A stretch of 64,000 nucleotides of DNA, from assembly GCF_039954625.1 (NCBI RefSeq), contig NZ_CP157199.1:3286001-3350000 (forward strand). Reading direction: 5' to 3'. The notes under the pieces are model-generated. The model searched no databases and was not told the origin of the DNA. It saw only the letters and a program-made list of their open reading frames with translations. Numbering within the stretch: the stretch's first letter is position 1; each line of letters opens with the position of its first letter. The translations under genes were made by a program, and so were the position numbers. Shown here piece after piece: positions 46,539-55,513 of the stretch. Source of the DNA: Pontimicrobium sp. SW4 (GTDB lineage Bacteria; Bacteroidota; Bacteroidia; Flavobacteriales; Flavobacteriaceae).

Positions 46539-49316
46539 ATGAAAAAAAACATACTAATTTTTTTATTGGGAGTTTTTCTAGTCTCTACTGCTTTTGCACA
46601 GCAAACTATTATTAAAGGGAGTGTAAAAGATGCAGTTACTAGCCTACCAATTCCCGAAGTCACAATTACTATTGAAGAAACTTTATATTCAACTAAAACG
46701 GATACTAATGGGGAATTTAGCTTTACAAGAAATGTCCCTTTGGGTGAGCAAGTATTAAACGTATCTAAGCAAGGTTATATTACAGCAAGATATCCAATTG
46801 TAGTTAATGAAGGAAGTACTGTAAATATAACAGACATGTCTTTGAGAATAGATGTTTCAGACTCTTCCGATTTGTTTACAATAACATTGTCTGATGATGA
46901 ATTGAATGATGATACTAGTGGAGCTGATAATATATCTGGATTGTTGCAATCTTCGCAAGATATCTTTTTACGTACTGCGGCTTTTGAATTTGGTTCTTCA
47001 TTTTTTAGAGTGAGAGGACTCGATTCGGAAAACGGGACTATCCTCATTAACGGTGTTGAAATGAACAAAATGTTTAATGGAAGACCACAATGGAGTAATT
47101 GGGGAGGCTTAAATGATGTAATGAGAAATCAAGAATTTACAAATGGCATACCACCATCGGCTTACAACTTTGGAGGTATTTTAGGAGCAACCAATATTAA
47201 TGTAAGAGCATCACAATATAAAAAAGGTGGTCGTATTACTTATTCATCTTCGAATAGAAGTTATACAAACCGTATGATGGCGTCTTATGCTTCTGGTTTA
47301 GTAGAAGGTGGTTGGGCATATTCAATGTCACTTGGAAGACGCTGGGGAAATGAAGGTTTTCAAGATGGAACCTTTTACGATGCTAATTCATTTTTCGCTT
47401 CTGTTGAAAAACGAATTAACGACAAACACAGTATGAACTTCACTGGAATTTATGCGCCAAATAGAAGAGGTAAATCTTCTCCAAATACACAAGAGGTTTA
47501 CGATTTAAAAGATATTAGATACAATGAGTATTGGGGTTGGCAAGATGGCGAAAAGCGTAACTCAAGAGTTAAGCGTACCGATGAACCAATCATCATGTTA
47601 AACCATTATTGGAATATTAGCGAGAAGACCACATTAAACACCAATCTAGCATATCAATTTGGGGAGTTAGGTAACAGTCGTTTAGATTATGCTGGAGGTG
47701 CAAATCCAAGTCCAGCATATTACCAAAACTTGCCTAGTTATTGGGTGTCTAGAGATGATTTAGAGAATGCCTATGAGTTTGAGCAAGACTTCATAAACAA
47801 AGGACAAATAAACTGGAACCGAATTTATGACGCCAACATAACCAATAATACAAGCGGTAATAACGCAGCTTATGTACTTTATGAAGATAGAAGTGACGAT
47901 ACGCAATTCACTGCAAACACGATTTTCAATACTGAGATTTCAGATAACATTACTTTAAACGGAGCCTTAAACTTAAGACAATTGAAGTCTGAAAATTTTG
48001 CACAAATAACCGATATGCTAGGAAGCACTGCTGGCTATTTAAATGTAGATTCTTTTGATGGCTATCAATATGACTTTAGAAATCCTGATAGAGTTGTTGG
48101 TGATGGTGAAAAGTTTAAATATAATTATAACCTTACAGCCGATGTTATTAGTACACATATTCAAGCAATCTTTAAATATAACAAAATAGATTTTTACTTA
48201 GCTGGTAGTATAACAAATACACAATACCAAAGAGAGGGGTTGTATCAGCATCAAGCACATATTGTGGTTGATGAATTCGGAAATATAGTCAAAGACAATT
48301 CTTTCGGTAAAGGAAAAAAAGTAAAATTTAATGGATTAGGTGCTAAGGGAGGTTTTACTTACAAGCTAACCGGAAAGCATTTATTTGATGTGAATGCAGC
48401 ATATATTTCTAAAGCACCTTCATTACGTAACACGTTTTCAAATTCAAGAGAAAATCATAGTGTTGTTGGAGATCAAAGCGGAGTAGGTATTACTGAAGAA
48501 AAAATAATGTCTGCAGATGCTAGCTACATATTCAGGTCGCCAATAGTTAAAGCAAGATTAACGGGTTATTATACAACTATTAAAGATGCAAATGAAATTT
48601 CATTCTTCTTTGCCGACGGTGTTGGAGGTGATAACACAGCTTTTGTACAAGAGATCCTTCAAGGGGTGAATAAAAAACATTTTGGAGGGGAATTAGGTAT
48701 TGAAGCACAAGTAACACCAACTATCAAGTTGAAAGGAGCATCTTCAATAGGACAGTATACTTATGACAATAACCCCAACCTTATTTTAACTTCTGATGAT
48801 TTTGATAATGGTTTTCAAGATTTTGAAGAAGCCAATTTAAAAGACTACAAAATTGCTGGCGGACCACAACGCGCTTCCTCGGTTGGATTTGAATATAGAG
48901 ACCCAGATTATTGGTGGTTTGGCGCAACAGCCAATTTCTTTTCAAATGCTTATGTAGATATTAGCCCATTAACAAGAACACAAAACTTCTATTTGGATAA
49001 TGATGGGTTGCCATTTAACGATTACGATCCCGATTTAGCAAGAGAGCTTTTAAAGCAAGAAAAGTTTGATTCATACATGACGGTTAATGCCATTGGAGGT
49101 AAATCCTGGAAAATTGGCGATTATTTTATTGGTTTATTTGCTAGTGTTAATAATCTACTGGATAAAGAATATAAAACAGGAGGTTTTGAACAAGGGAGAA
49201 ACGCCAATTTTAGAGAGTTAAGAGATGATAATGCCAATCCTAAACGTGTGTTTGGACCAAAGTATTGGTATGGTAGAGGCACCACGTATTTTCTTAACCT
49301 AAACTTCAGATTTTAA
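46539..49316 (+). CDS. TonB-dependent receptor of the EEP nuclease/DUF5689 locus
   Basis: 925 residues; signal 'ILIFLLGVFLVSTAFAQ'. CarboxypepD_reg-like domain ('IIKGSVKDAVTSLPIPEVTI'), plug ('FRVRGLDSENGTILINGVEMNKM') and barrel ending 'FLNLNFRF'. It is followed 79 bases later by a DUF5689 lipoprotein and is flanked on both sides by genes for EEP phosphodiesterases. The context suggests uptake of a phosphodiester-derived product such as oligonucleotides, but this is not shown by the sequence alone. Confidence 0.92.
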   Translation: MKKNILIFLLGVFLVSTAFAQQTIIKGSVKDAVTSLPIPEVTITIEETLYSTKTDTNGEFSFTRNVPLGEQVLNVSKQGYITARYPIVVNEGSTVNITDMSLRIDVSDSSDLFTITLSDDELNDDTSGADNISGLLQSSQDIFLRTAAFEFGSSFFRVRGLDSENGTILINGVEMNKMFNGRPQWSNWGGLNDVMRNQEFTNGIPPSAYNFGGILGATNINVRASQYKKGGRITYSSSNRSYTNRMMASYASGLVEGGWAYSMSLGRRWGNEGFQDGTFYDANSFFASVEKRINDKHSMNFTGIYAPNRRGKSSPNTQEVYDLKDIRYNEYWGWQDGEKRNSRVKRTDEPIIMLNHYWNISEKTTLNTNLAYQFGELGNSRLDYAGGANPSPAYYQNLPSYWVSRDDLENAYEFEQDFINKGQINWNRIYDANITNNTSGNNAAYVLYEDRSDDTQFTANTIFNTEISDNITLNGALNLRQLKSENFAQITDMLGSTAGYLNVDSFDGYQYDFRNPDRVVGDGEKFKYNYNLTADVISTHIQAIFKYNKIDFYLAGSITNTQYQREGLYQHQAHIVVDEFGNIVKDNSFGKGKKVKFNGLGAKGGFTYKLTGKHLFDVNAAYISKAPSLRNTFSNSRENHSVVGDQSGVGITEEKIMSADASYIFRSPIVKARLTGYYTTIKDANEISFFFADGVGGDNTAFVQEILQGVNKKHFGGELGIEAQVTPTIKLKGASSIGQYTYDNNPNLILTSDDFDNGFQDFEEANLKDYKIAGGPQRASSVGFEYRDPDYWWFGATANFFSNAYVDISPLTRTQNFYLDNDGLPFNDYDPDLARELLKQEKFDSYMTVNAIGGKSWKIGDYFIGLFASVNNLLDKEYKTGGFEQGRNANFRELRDDNANPKRVFGPKYWYGRGTTYFLNLNFRF

Positions 49317-49394
49317 AAAAAAATAATTATGAAAAATATAATATCACAAACAATGAAATACGAAGTATTCACGGAATCCAAAAAAAATAGACCC

Positions 49395-50807
49395 ATGAGT
49401 AAATTCAATCGAATATTAACTTTAATAATGGTTACTGTAGCGACTTTAGCTATGGTTTCTTGTGTTCAAGACGATGACTTTACAGTACCAACGTCTTTAG
49501 GCGATGAAAATAATCAAGGATTAGCTGCATTACTTTCTAGTTCTGCTACGCCTATGACGATAGCCGAATTAAAAGACCAATTTGTATTTCGTCAAGCAAC
49601 TGAAATAGTATCGGATGTTTATGTAAAAGGATACGTAAGCTCTTCGGATGCTACAGGGAATTTTTATAAGGAATTTTTTATTCAAGACCATCCTACAAAC
49701 CCAACTTCGGCTTTAAAAGTGGTGCTAAATTTAACCGATTCTTACAATCAATTTAACTTTGGGCGTGAAGTGTATATTAATTTAAAAGGATTATATCTTG
49801 GTGAAACACGTTCAGGTGATGATGTTATTGGTATAGGTGGGAAACCTAGTGATGATGGCGAAGAGATAGAAGAAATCACCGCTAACCAAATTCCGAAGCA
49901 TGTTTTTAGATCTGAAGTGACAGAAACTATTTCGCCAAAAGTATTAACATTTTCTCAAATTAATGATTCTCATGTTGGAATGTTTGTAATGGTTGAAAAC
50001 GTACAATTTCCAAATAGTTTACAAGGAGAATCTTATGTAGATGAGAGTGATGATTTTGATACTTCAAGAATGATGGAAAGCTGCGAAGGATTTAGCTATG
50101 TTAATTTCCCACTAGAAACAAGTTCATTTGCAAGTTTTAAAAATGTAATCCTTACAACAGATGCAGGCGGAACAATTGCTGGTGTAATTAGTAAAACGTT
50201 TAATGGAAGTAATATTGTTATGGTTTTAAATAGTCTTGACGATGTTAATTTAACAGACTCAAAATGTACACCTTTAAATATAAATGACTTTGATGTTATT
50301 TATGAAGAAGATTTTGATGCAGCTGTAGATAATACAAATTTAGATTTACCTGGATGGACTAATTTTGCCGAGGTTGGTGGAGAGCTATGGACAGAACAAG
50401 TATTTAGTGGTAATGGTTATGCAGAATTTAGCGGTTATTTTACCGGCGACGATGTTAATATTGGATGGTTAGTATCTCCAGGAATAAATATGGATGCTCA
50501 AGACAACGAGTTTTTAAACTTCCAAACAGCGCAACACCATTTAGATTCTCCTGATAATACATTAGAAGTGTTTGTGTCTACCGATTTCAATGGTACAGAT
50601 GTATTGGCTGCTACTTGGCAACCAATTGAAGCTAATTTAGCTAAGCAAAGCGATTCTTGGTACTCGTTTCAAGACTCAGGATTAATAGATATATCATCTT
50701 ACACAGGAACATTGTATGTGGCTTTTAAAGTAACAGGATCTGGAACAGATACGCAATTAGATGGCGCATATCATGTAGAAGATTTTAGAGTATTAGGAAC
50801 AAACTAA
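49395..50807 (+). CDS. DUF5689 lipoprotein with choice-of-anchor J-like C-terminal domain
   Basis: About 470 residues from ATG 49395 ('MSKFNRILTLIMVTVATLAMVSC', lipobox Cys); an upstream in-frame ATG at 49329 would add 22 polar residues before the signal. Residues about 45-270 are DUF5689, OB-fold-like and common beside TonB receptors in Bacteroidota ('VYVKGYVSSSDATGNFYKEFFIQD'). The C-terminal part about 300-470 ('EEDFDAAVDNTNLDLPGWTNF', 'WLVSPGINMD') resembles the choice-of-anchor J lectin-like domain. It probably sits on the cell surface as the partner lipoprotein of the receptor, in place of SusD. Confidence 0.85.
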   Translation: MSKFNRILTLIMVTVATLAMVSCVQDDDFTVPTSLGDENNQGLAALLSSSATPMTIAELKDQFVFRQATEIVSDVYVKGYVSSSDATGNFYKEFFIQDHPTNPTSALKVVLNLTDSYNQFNFGREVYINLKGLYLGETRSGDDVIGIGGKPSDDGEEIEEITANQIPKHVFRSEVTETISPKVLTFSQINDSHVGMFVMVENVQFPNSLQGESYVDESDDFDTSRMMESCEGFSYVNFPLETSSFASFKNVILTTDAGGTIAGVISKTFNGSNIVMVLNSLDDVNLTDSKCTPLNINDFDVIYEEDFDAAVDNTNLDLPGWTNFAEVGGELWTEQVFSGNGYAEFSGYFTGDDVNIGWLVSPGINMDAQDNEFLNFQTAQHHLDSPDNTLEVFVSTDFNGTDVLAATWQPIEANLAKQSDSWYSFQDSGLIDISSYTGTLYVAFKVTGSGTDTQLDGAYHVEDFRVLGTN

Positions 50808-50830
50808 TCCTAATTATATTTTATACTTTT

Positions 50831-50856
50831 AAGGTCTGCTTTTAAAAGCAGACCTT
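50831..50856 (+). terminator. Intrinsic terminator of the receptor/DUF5689 unit
   Basis: AAGGTCTGCTTTT (50831-50843) and its inverse AAAAGCAGACCTT (50844-50856) are adjacent, followed by a T-rich run. Confidence 0.85.
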
Positions 50857-50877
50857 ATTTTTTTAATGACCTAAATT

Positions 50878-51255
50878 ATGAACATTTTTGACCAATTTGC
50901 ATTGAATATTTTTAATCATTATAAGCCAAGATTAAAAAAAAAGACGAATACCATTGTTGTTTTTTATATGTCCTTATTACAATGCTCATTATTATTGTTG
51001 TTAGGGGTTTTCTTTTCTGAATTTTTTAATCAGATGAAAGTTGAAACTATGTCTTCTTCAAATGCGTGGACATTATTTGTGATAGCTTCACTAATTATTT
51101 ATTTTAAAAATTGGATGGTTAACTCAGGAAAAAGAAGAATGGTACTAAATGCTAAATCAAATAAAAAAAAATATAGCGATTATAATGTTTGGATTCTATG
51201 GTTGCTTCCTTTAGGTTGCATAGCACTTTCTTTATTGCTTTTAAATAAGTTTTAA
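50878..51255 (+). CDS. Unknown three-helix membrane protein
   Basis: 125 residues with three clear hydrophobic helices (about 27-45, 63-78, 105-122), short basic loops ('KPRLKKKTN', 'KSNKKKYSDYN') and no recognised motif. It lies after the receptor unit's terminator and overlaps the 3' end of the convergent EEP gene by four bases. Function unknown. Confidence 0.6.
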   Translation: MNIFDQFALNIFNHYKPRLKKKTNTIVVFYMSLLQCSLLLLLGVFFSEFFNQMKVETMSSSNAWTLFVIASLIIYFKNWMVNSGKRRMVLNAKSNKKKYSDYNVWILWLLPLGCIALSLLLLNKF

Positions 51256-52205
51256 GAACGTTTTAAGTGAATATACACAGGAAAGTGATCGCTATAACCT
51301 CCTTTGTATATTTTGCCAACAAATGTTCTAAAAGGATTTCCTCTGTACTTACCTTTATATTGTCTTAAAAAGTCTTTATCAAAAATATCAGCTTTAGAAA
51401 AACTGTGTTCCCCTTTTTGATATTCAAAAAAGTTAGTAGTGAATAATATTTGATCAAATAAATTCCATTGTCGACGATGACTTAAACTTCCTCTAAAAAA
51501 CGACTTAAGTTGTTCCATAGGGTTAAATAAATCTTCAGTATGAACCAATTGCTTGACACTTTTGTTTAAAGGACCGTCGTTAAAATCGCCCATAATGATA
51601 ATTTTTGCATGCCCATCTTCACTTTTTATTTTAGAAATAACTTCTAAAGCCTTATTTGATGCTAAGAGTCTAGTTGGTTCACTTTCTTCTGTACCTTGTC
51701 GTCGTGAAGGCCAATGATTAATTATGAAATACATACGCTCATCATTTAGTTTGCCTTCTACCATTAAAATATCTCGAGTATAATCTCTGCTACCATCTTC
51801 ATCAAATAAATCTAAAGGGAATACTTCAGAGTTAATTACCTCAAAGACATTTGTGTCATATAGCATTGCGACATCTATTCCTCGTTCGTCAGGCGAATCG
51901 TAATGGACATAGTTGTACGGTTTGTCTTTTAAAAACTTAGAATTTAGGAGGTCATCAATTACCAGTTTGTTTTCAACCTCAGCTAAGCCAATAATTGCTG
52001 GATATATTTTTGCTGTTTTTACCCCAATATTAGAAATGGCATAGCCTAATTTTCTAACTTTTTTTCGATAGCGTTTTTCAGTCCAGTTTTTTTCCGATTT
52101 CGGTAAAAAATCATCATCAAATGTAAATTTATCATCAAAAGTATCAAATAAGTTTTCAAGATTATAAAAAGCGATGGTATGGTAATTTGTGGTCATATGT
52201 CTCAA
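51252..52205 (-). CDS. Endonuclease/exonuclease/phosphatase family protein without signal peptide
   Basis: 317 residues, paralogous to the EEP protein at 45347-46399: 'IAFYNLENLFDTF', 'IIGLAEVENKLVIDDL', 'DERGIDVAMLYD', 'FIINHWPSRRQGTEESEP', 'IIMGDFNDGPLN' and 'SDHFPVYIHL' match it nearly motif for motif. It lacks a signal peptide (start at 52205, or 52196 as second ATG), so it is likely cytosolic. Together they suggest an outside/inside pair of phosphodiesterases around the receptor. Confidence 0.88.
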   Translation of the reverse strand: MRHMTTNYHTIAFYNLENLFDTFDDKFTFDDDFLPKSEKNWTEKRYRKKVRKLGYAISNIGVKTAKIYPAIIGLAEVENKLVIDDLLNSKFLKDKPYNYVHYDSPDERGIDVAMLYDTNVFEVINSEVFPLDLFDEDGSRDYTRDILMVEGKLNDERMYFIINHWPSRRQGTEESEPTRLLASNKALEVISKIKSEDGHAKIIIMGDFNDGPLNKSVKQLVHTEDLFNPMEQLKSFFRGSLSHRRQWNLFDQILFTTNFFEYQKGEHSFSKADIFDKDFLRQYKGKYRGNPFRTFVGKIYKGGYSDHFPVYIHLKRS

Positions 52206-52268
52206 TAAGCGTCTAAAATACTAAAATCTTATTAGCCTAAGTACAATTATAATCTGCATTTCTATTTG

Positions 52269-52276
52269 TACCTTTG
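52269..52276 (+). promoter_or_regulatory. -7 promoter element of hflX
   Basis: TACCTTTG followed by C ends 11 bases before the hflX ATG (52288), within the short gap to the divergent EEP gene. Confidence 0.45.
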
Positions 52277-52287
52277 CATCTTCATTT

Positions 52288-53502
52288 ATGATAGAAAAGA
52301 AAGACATAGCATTAGAAAAAGCGGTTTTAATAGGAATTATTACCCAAGATCAAAACGAGGAACAGTCTAAAGAATATTTAGATGAGTTGGAGTTTTTAAC
52401 TTATACAGCTGGAGGAGACGTTTTAAAGCGTTTTACTCAAAAAATGGATATGCCTAATCCCAAAACTTTTATAGGAACAGGAAAGATGGAAGATGTTAGG
52501 CTTTATATTGAAGAACATGAAGTAGGTACAGCTATTTTTGATGATGAATTATCGCCAGCACAAGAGCGAAATATTAGTAAAATACTTAACTGTAAGGTAC
52601 TAGATAGAACAAATTTAATCCTAGATATTTTTGCACAACGTGCACAAACAAGTTATGCACGTACACAGGTAGAATTAGCACAATGTCAATATTTATTACC
52701 TCGTTTAAAAGGTATGTGGACACACCTTGAAAGACAAAAAGGTGGTATTGGAATGCGTGGACCAGGAGAAACCGAAATTGAAACAGATAGACGTATAGTA
52801 AGAGATAAAATAGCACTTCTTAAGGATAAAATTAAGAAGATAGATAGACAAATGGAAGTGCAACGTGGCAATAGAGGTAAATTGGTTAGAGTGGCTTTAG
52901 TGGGTTATACCAACGTTGGGAAGTCGACACTTATGAATGTGATAAGTAAATCTGAAGTGTTTGCCGAAAATAAATTATTCGCAACCTTAGATACTACTGT
53001 TAGAAAAGTTGTGATTAAAAACCTGCCTTTTTTAATGAGTGATACGGTTGGTTTTATAAGAAAACTACCTACTCAATTAATAGAATCTTTTAAAAGCACC
53101 TTAGACGAAGTTCGTGAAGCCGATTTATTATTACATGTTGTAGATATTTCGCACCCAAATTTTGAAGAACACATAGAATCGGTACAAAACATCTTGACTG
53201 ATATTAAAAGTGATGATAAACCAACCATCATGGTATTTAATAAAATAGATGCTTATGAGGCGGAGCCGTTTGATGATACCGATTTAATTGCCGAACGAAC
53301 AAAAGCCAACTATTCATTACAAGAATGGAAAAATACATGGATGGCTAAAATTGGTGATAACGCTTTATTTATCTCGGCATTAAATAAAGAGAATCTTGAA
53401 GATTTTAAAAAGCGTGTGTATGATGAGGTTAGAAAAATTCATGTACAACGTTTTCCATATAATCATTTTCTATATCCAGATTATGATGAAAATGAAAGCT
53501 AA
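52288..53502 (+). CDS. hflX: GTPase HflX
   Basis: 404 residues. N-terminal HflX domain ('TYTAGGDVLKRFTQKMDMPNPKTFIGTGKMED', 'DDELSPAQERNI'), then the linker 'GGIGMRGPGETEIETDRR', and a G domain with G1 'GYTNVGKST', G3 'DTVGF' and G4 'NKID'. HflX binds the ribosome and can split stalled 70S ribosomes, especially under stress. Length is normal for Bacteroidota. Confidence 0.96.
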   Translation: MIEKKDIALEKAVLIGIITQDQNEEQSKEYLDELEFLTYTAGGDVLKRFTQKMDMPNPKTFIGTGKMEDVRLYIEEHEVGTAIFDDELSPAQERNISKILNCKVLDRTNLILDIFAQRAQTSYARTQVELAQCQYLLPRLKGMWTHLERQKGGIGMRGPGETEIETDRRIVRDKIALLKDKIKKIDRQMEVQRGNRGKLVRVALVGYTNVGKSTLMNVISKSEVFAENKLFATLDTTVRKVVIKNLPFLMSDTVGFIRKLPTQLIESFKSTLDEVREADLLLHVVDISHPNFEEHIESVQNILTDIKSDDKPTIMVFNKIDAYEAEPFDDTDLIAERTKANYSLQEWKNTWMAKIGDNALFISALNKENLEDFKKRVYDEVRKIHVQRFPYNHFLYPDYDENES

Positions 53503-53526
53503 AAAACGCCAATTGGCGCTTTTTTA
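53501..53526. terminator. Bidirectional intrinsic terminator between hflX and the exported repeat-protein gene
   Basis: The perfect palindrome CGCCAATTGGCG (53507-53518) is flanked by A6 on the left and a T run on the right, overlapping the end of hflX. Confidence 0.85.
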
Positions 53527-54780
53527 ATTATTATGGAACCATGTTCCTATGAAAGATTTTTCACCAACATCGTAACCTACCTTATAAATTTTAGATTTTA
53601 AAATTTCTATAGTTTTCCCAGGAGCTGGTATAACATTATGTTGGTGCAGTAAATCATTATATATTTCTACATTATAACTTGACAATGACTTACCATCTTT
53701 AATAACGCTAGTGCCATTTATCTCTATTTTTGTGTTTTTGGTTTTTGAAGACAAAAGCCCTTTTTCAACCATACTATCAATTAATTTTTCTATATCTAAA
53801 TGAGATCCATCTATAACAACAATATGCTGTTTTTCTTTATTAAAGGAAAAATTTTCGAACTCTAAATCATGGGCTTTAAACAAGCCAGTAATATGAGACT
53901 CCTGAGAGTTGTTTAATTTTCCCCCATTGATATAGATACCAGATTCATCAGTATATAAATTTATTTCCGTATCATTACGTATAATATTATTCTTTGATGA
54001 ATAAGTAAGAAGTTCTTTCTGGAATGCTGGCCATTTCCAATTAGGAAATGTATTATTATCATTAAAATATGTTTTATTATCATTTAACAATTTCCTAATA
54101 ATAGAGCTCACACCTCCCTTATGTTTGGCTTCTTCTTCCATAAGATTAGCTTTTTCCTGATATTCTTTTGCTTGGTTGCTATAGCGAGTTGCATCATGAT
54201 TACGATTAGAAATAGCTAGTCTATCTGCTTCACGTTGCATATGTTCTGCATTTCTTTTCATATGCTCTGCCTCACGTTGTAATCTATCAGCTTCACGCAT
54301 TTCAGAGTTATCATCGTCATTACCAGAAATGAAAGATTTGATTATCAACCCTATATCTCCAAATTTTTCAACAAGCGCCGAAGATGCTACTTCTTTATCA
54401 ATATACATTGAGATATTACCATTTCTTAAATTGATTTCATATATATCATCTCCATTTGATTTTACTGACCAGATATCTTGATTTTTTTTACTCACCAAAT
54501 TATTGCTACCCATTTCACTCATCAGAACATCTTTGATTTCCAAAGTTCTATCCTTAGGAAACTTCGCTTTTAATTTATAGAATGCATCGGTACTAGAGAT
54601 AGAAATAGAAACATTAGATTTTTGATTATCATGAATACCAATCGATGTGTTTTTAGAATAATAACCAGAGGTATTATTTCCCATTATAGGAGGCTTAGGT
54701 GGTGGTGGTGGTAGTTGTTGCGAAAAAACGCTAAGAGTGTTAAGTGTGATAAAACTGATTGAAATTAGTATTGTTTTCAT
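53524..54780 (-). CDS. Exported coiled-coil (heptad repeat) protein encoded with a two-component system
   Basis: 418 residues; signal 'ILISISFITLNTLSVFSQ' and a proline run (PPPPPPKPP) just after it. A central helix about 160-190 has four nearly exact 7-residue units (READRLQ, REAEHMK, RNAEHMQ, READRLA), so a coiled coil, followed by 'QAKEYQEKANLMEEEAKHKGG'. The C-terminal part (about 240-418) has short mixed strands ('INLYTDESGIYINGGKLN', 'TKIEINGTSVIKDGKSLSSYN'). Similar charged heptads occur in periplasmic parts of Bacteroidota BlaR1/M56-like proteins (impression only). It begins 22 bases after the response-regulator gene, so it is probably an effector or sensor accessory of that system. 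Function unknown. Confidence 0.65.
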   Translation of the reverse strand: MKTILISISFITLNTLSVFSQQLPPPPPKPPIMGNNTSGYYSKNTSIGIHDNQKSNVSISISSTDAFYKLKAKFPKDRTLEIKDVLMSEMGSNNLVSKKNQDIWSVKSNGDDIYEINLRNGNISMYIDKEVASSALVEKFGDIGLIIKSFISGNDDDNSEMREADRLQREAEHMKRNAEHMQREADRLAISNRNHDATRYSNQAKEYQEKANLMEEEAKHKGGVSSIIRKLLNDNKTYFNDNNTFPNWKWPAFQKELLTYSSKNNIIRNDTEINLYTDESGIYINGGKLNNSQESHITGLFKAHDLEFENFSFNKEKQHIVVIDGSHLDIEKLIDSMVEKGLLSSKTKNTKIEINGTSVIKDGKSLSSYNVEIYNDLLHQHNVIPAPGKTIEILKSKIYKVGYDVGEKSFIGTWFHNN

Positions 54781-54802
54781 GATTGTCGTTTTTTAATTAA
54801 TG

Positions 54803-55513
54803 TCAAAAAGGAATTTTAAAGGTTAATCCAACACCACGTGTGCTTTCTAAAGCTATGCTAGGATCTTGTTTAAAATATTTACGTAGTCGACTTATAAATA
54901 CATCCATACTTCGACCAGAAAAGAAATCATCACTTCCCCAAACGTCTTTAAGTAAGTTATCTCTCTTTATCATTTGATTTTTGTTTTTGTATAAATACTG
55001 AATTAATTGTGCTTCTTTTTCAGTAACATGTTGTACAGTATCATTTATCTTTAAGTGATAATTTAAAGGGTCAAAAACATAGTTGCCTATGTTAAAACTA
55101 TGTTCATTTTTTGAGGATACTAATACCTTTTTCGAACGTTTTAATATATTTTTTAGGCGAAGTACTAAAATGTCTGCTTCAAATGGTTTAACGATATAAT
55201 CATCGGCGCCTAGTTTCAAACCTTTTACTTTATCTTCTTTCATCTTTTTTGCCGTTAAAAACACAAAAGGAACTTCAGGATCTATAGTTATTATTTTTTC
55301 AGCTAGAGTAAAACCATCCATTTTTGGCATCATAACATCAAAAACACAAATGCTAAAGACATGATTTTTTGATAGTGAACTTTTAAACAGTTCCAAAGCT
55401 TCTTTTCCATCCTTTGCCCAAGTGACTTCAAAATCGTGAATTTCCAGATATTGCTTCAAAATAGATCCAAAATCAAAATCATCTTCAGCTAATAATACTT
55501 GAGTTTTATGCAT
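54803..55513 (-). CDS. OmpR/PhoB-family response regulator
   Basis: 236 residues. Receiver domain with acidic pair Asp11-Asp12, phospho-acceptor Asp59 in 'VFDVMMPKMDG', Thr87 and Lys109 in 'DYIVKPFEAD'. The C-terminal winged-helix domain ends 'SGRSMDVFISRLRKYFKQDPSIALESTRGVGLTFKI', the typical PhoB-type wing region. Such regulators bind as dimers to direct repeats spaced about 10-11 bases. It overlaps the kinase gene by one base (TAATG) and shares its operon. Confidence 0.94.
   Translation of the reverse strand: MHKTQVLLAEDDFDFGSILKQYLEIHDFEVTWAKDGKEALELFKSSLSKNHVFSICVFDVMMPKMDGFTLAEKIITIDPEVPFVFLTAKKMKEDKVKGLKLGADDYIVKPFEADILVLRLKNILKRSKKVLVSSKNEHSFNIGNYVFDPLNYHLKINDTVQHVTEKEAQLIQYLYKNKNQMIKRDNLLKDVWGSDDFFSGRSMDVFISRLRKYFKQDPSIALESTRGVGLTFKIPF

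Noticed and set aside
42066..49316. SusC/SusD polysaccharide utilisation locus
   Set aside because: No SusD-like lipoprotein or glycoside hydrolase is next to either receptor; the partner is a DUF5689 protein or nothing.
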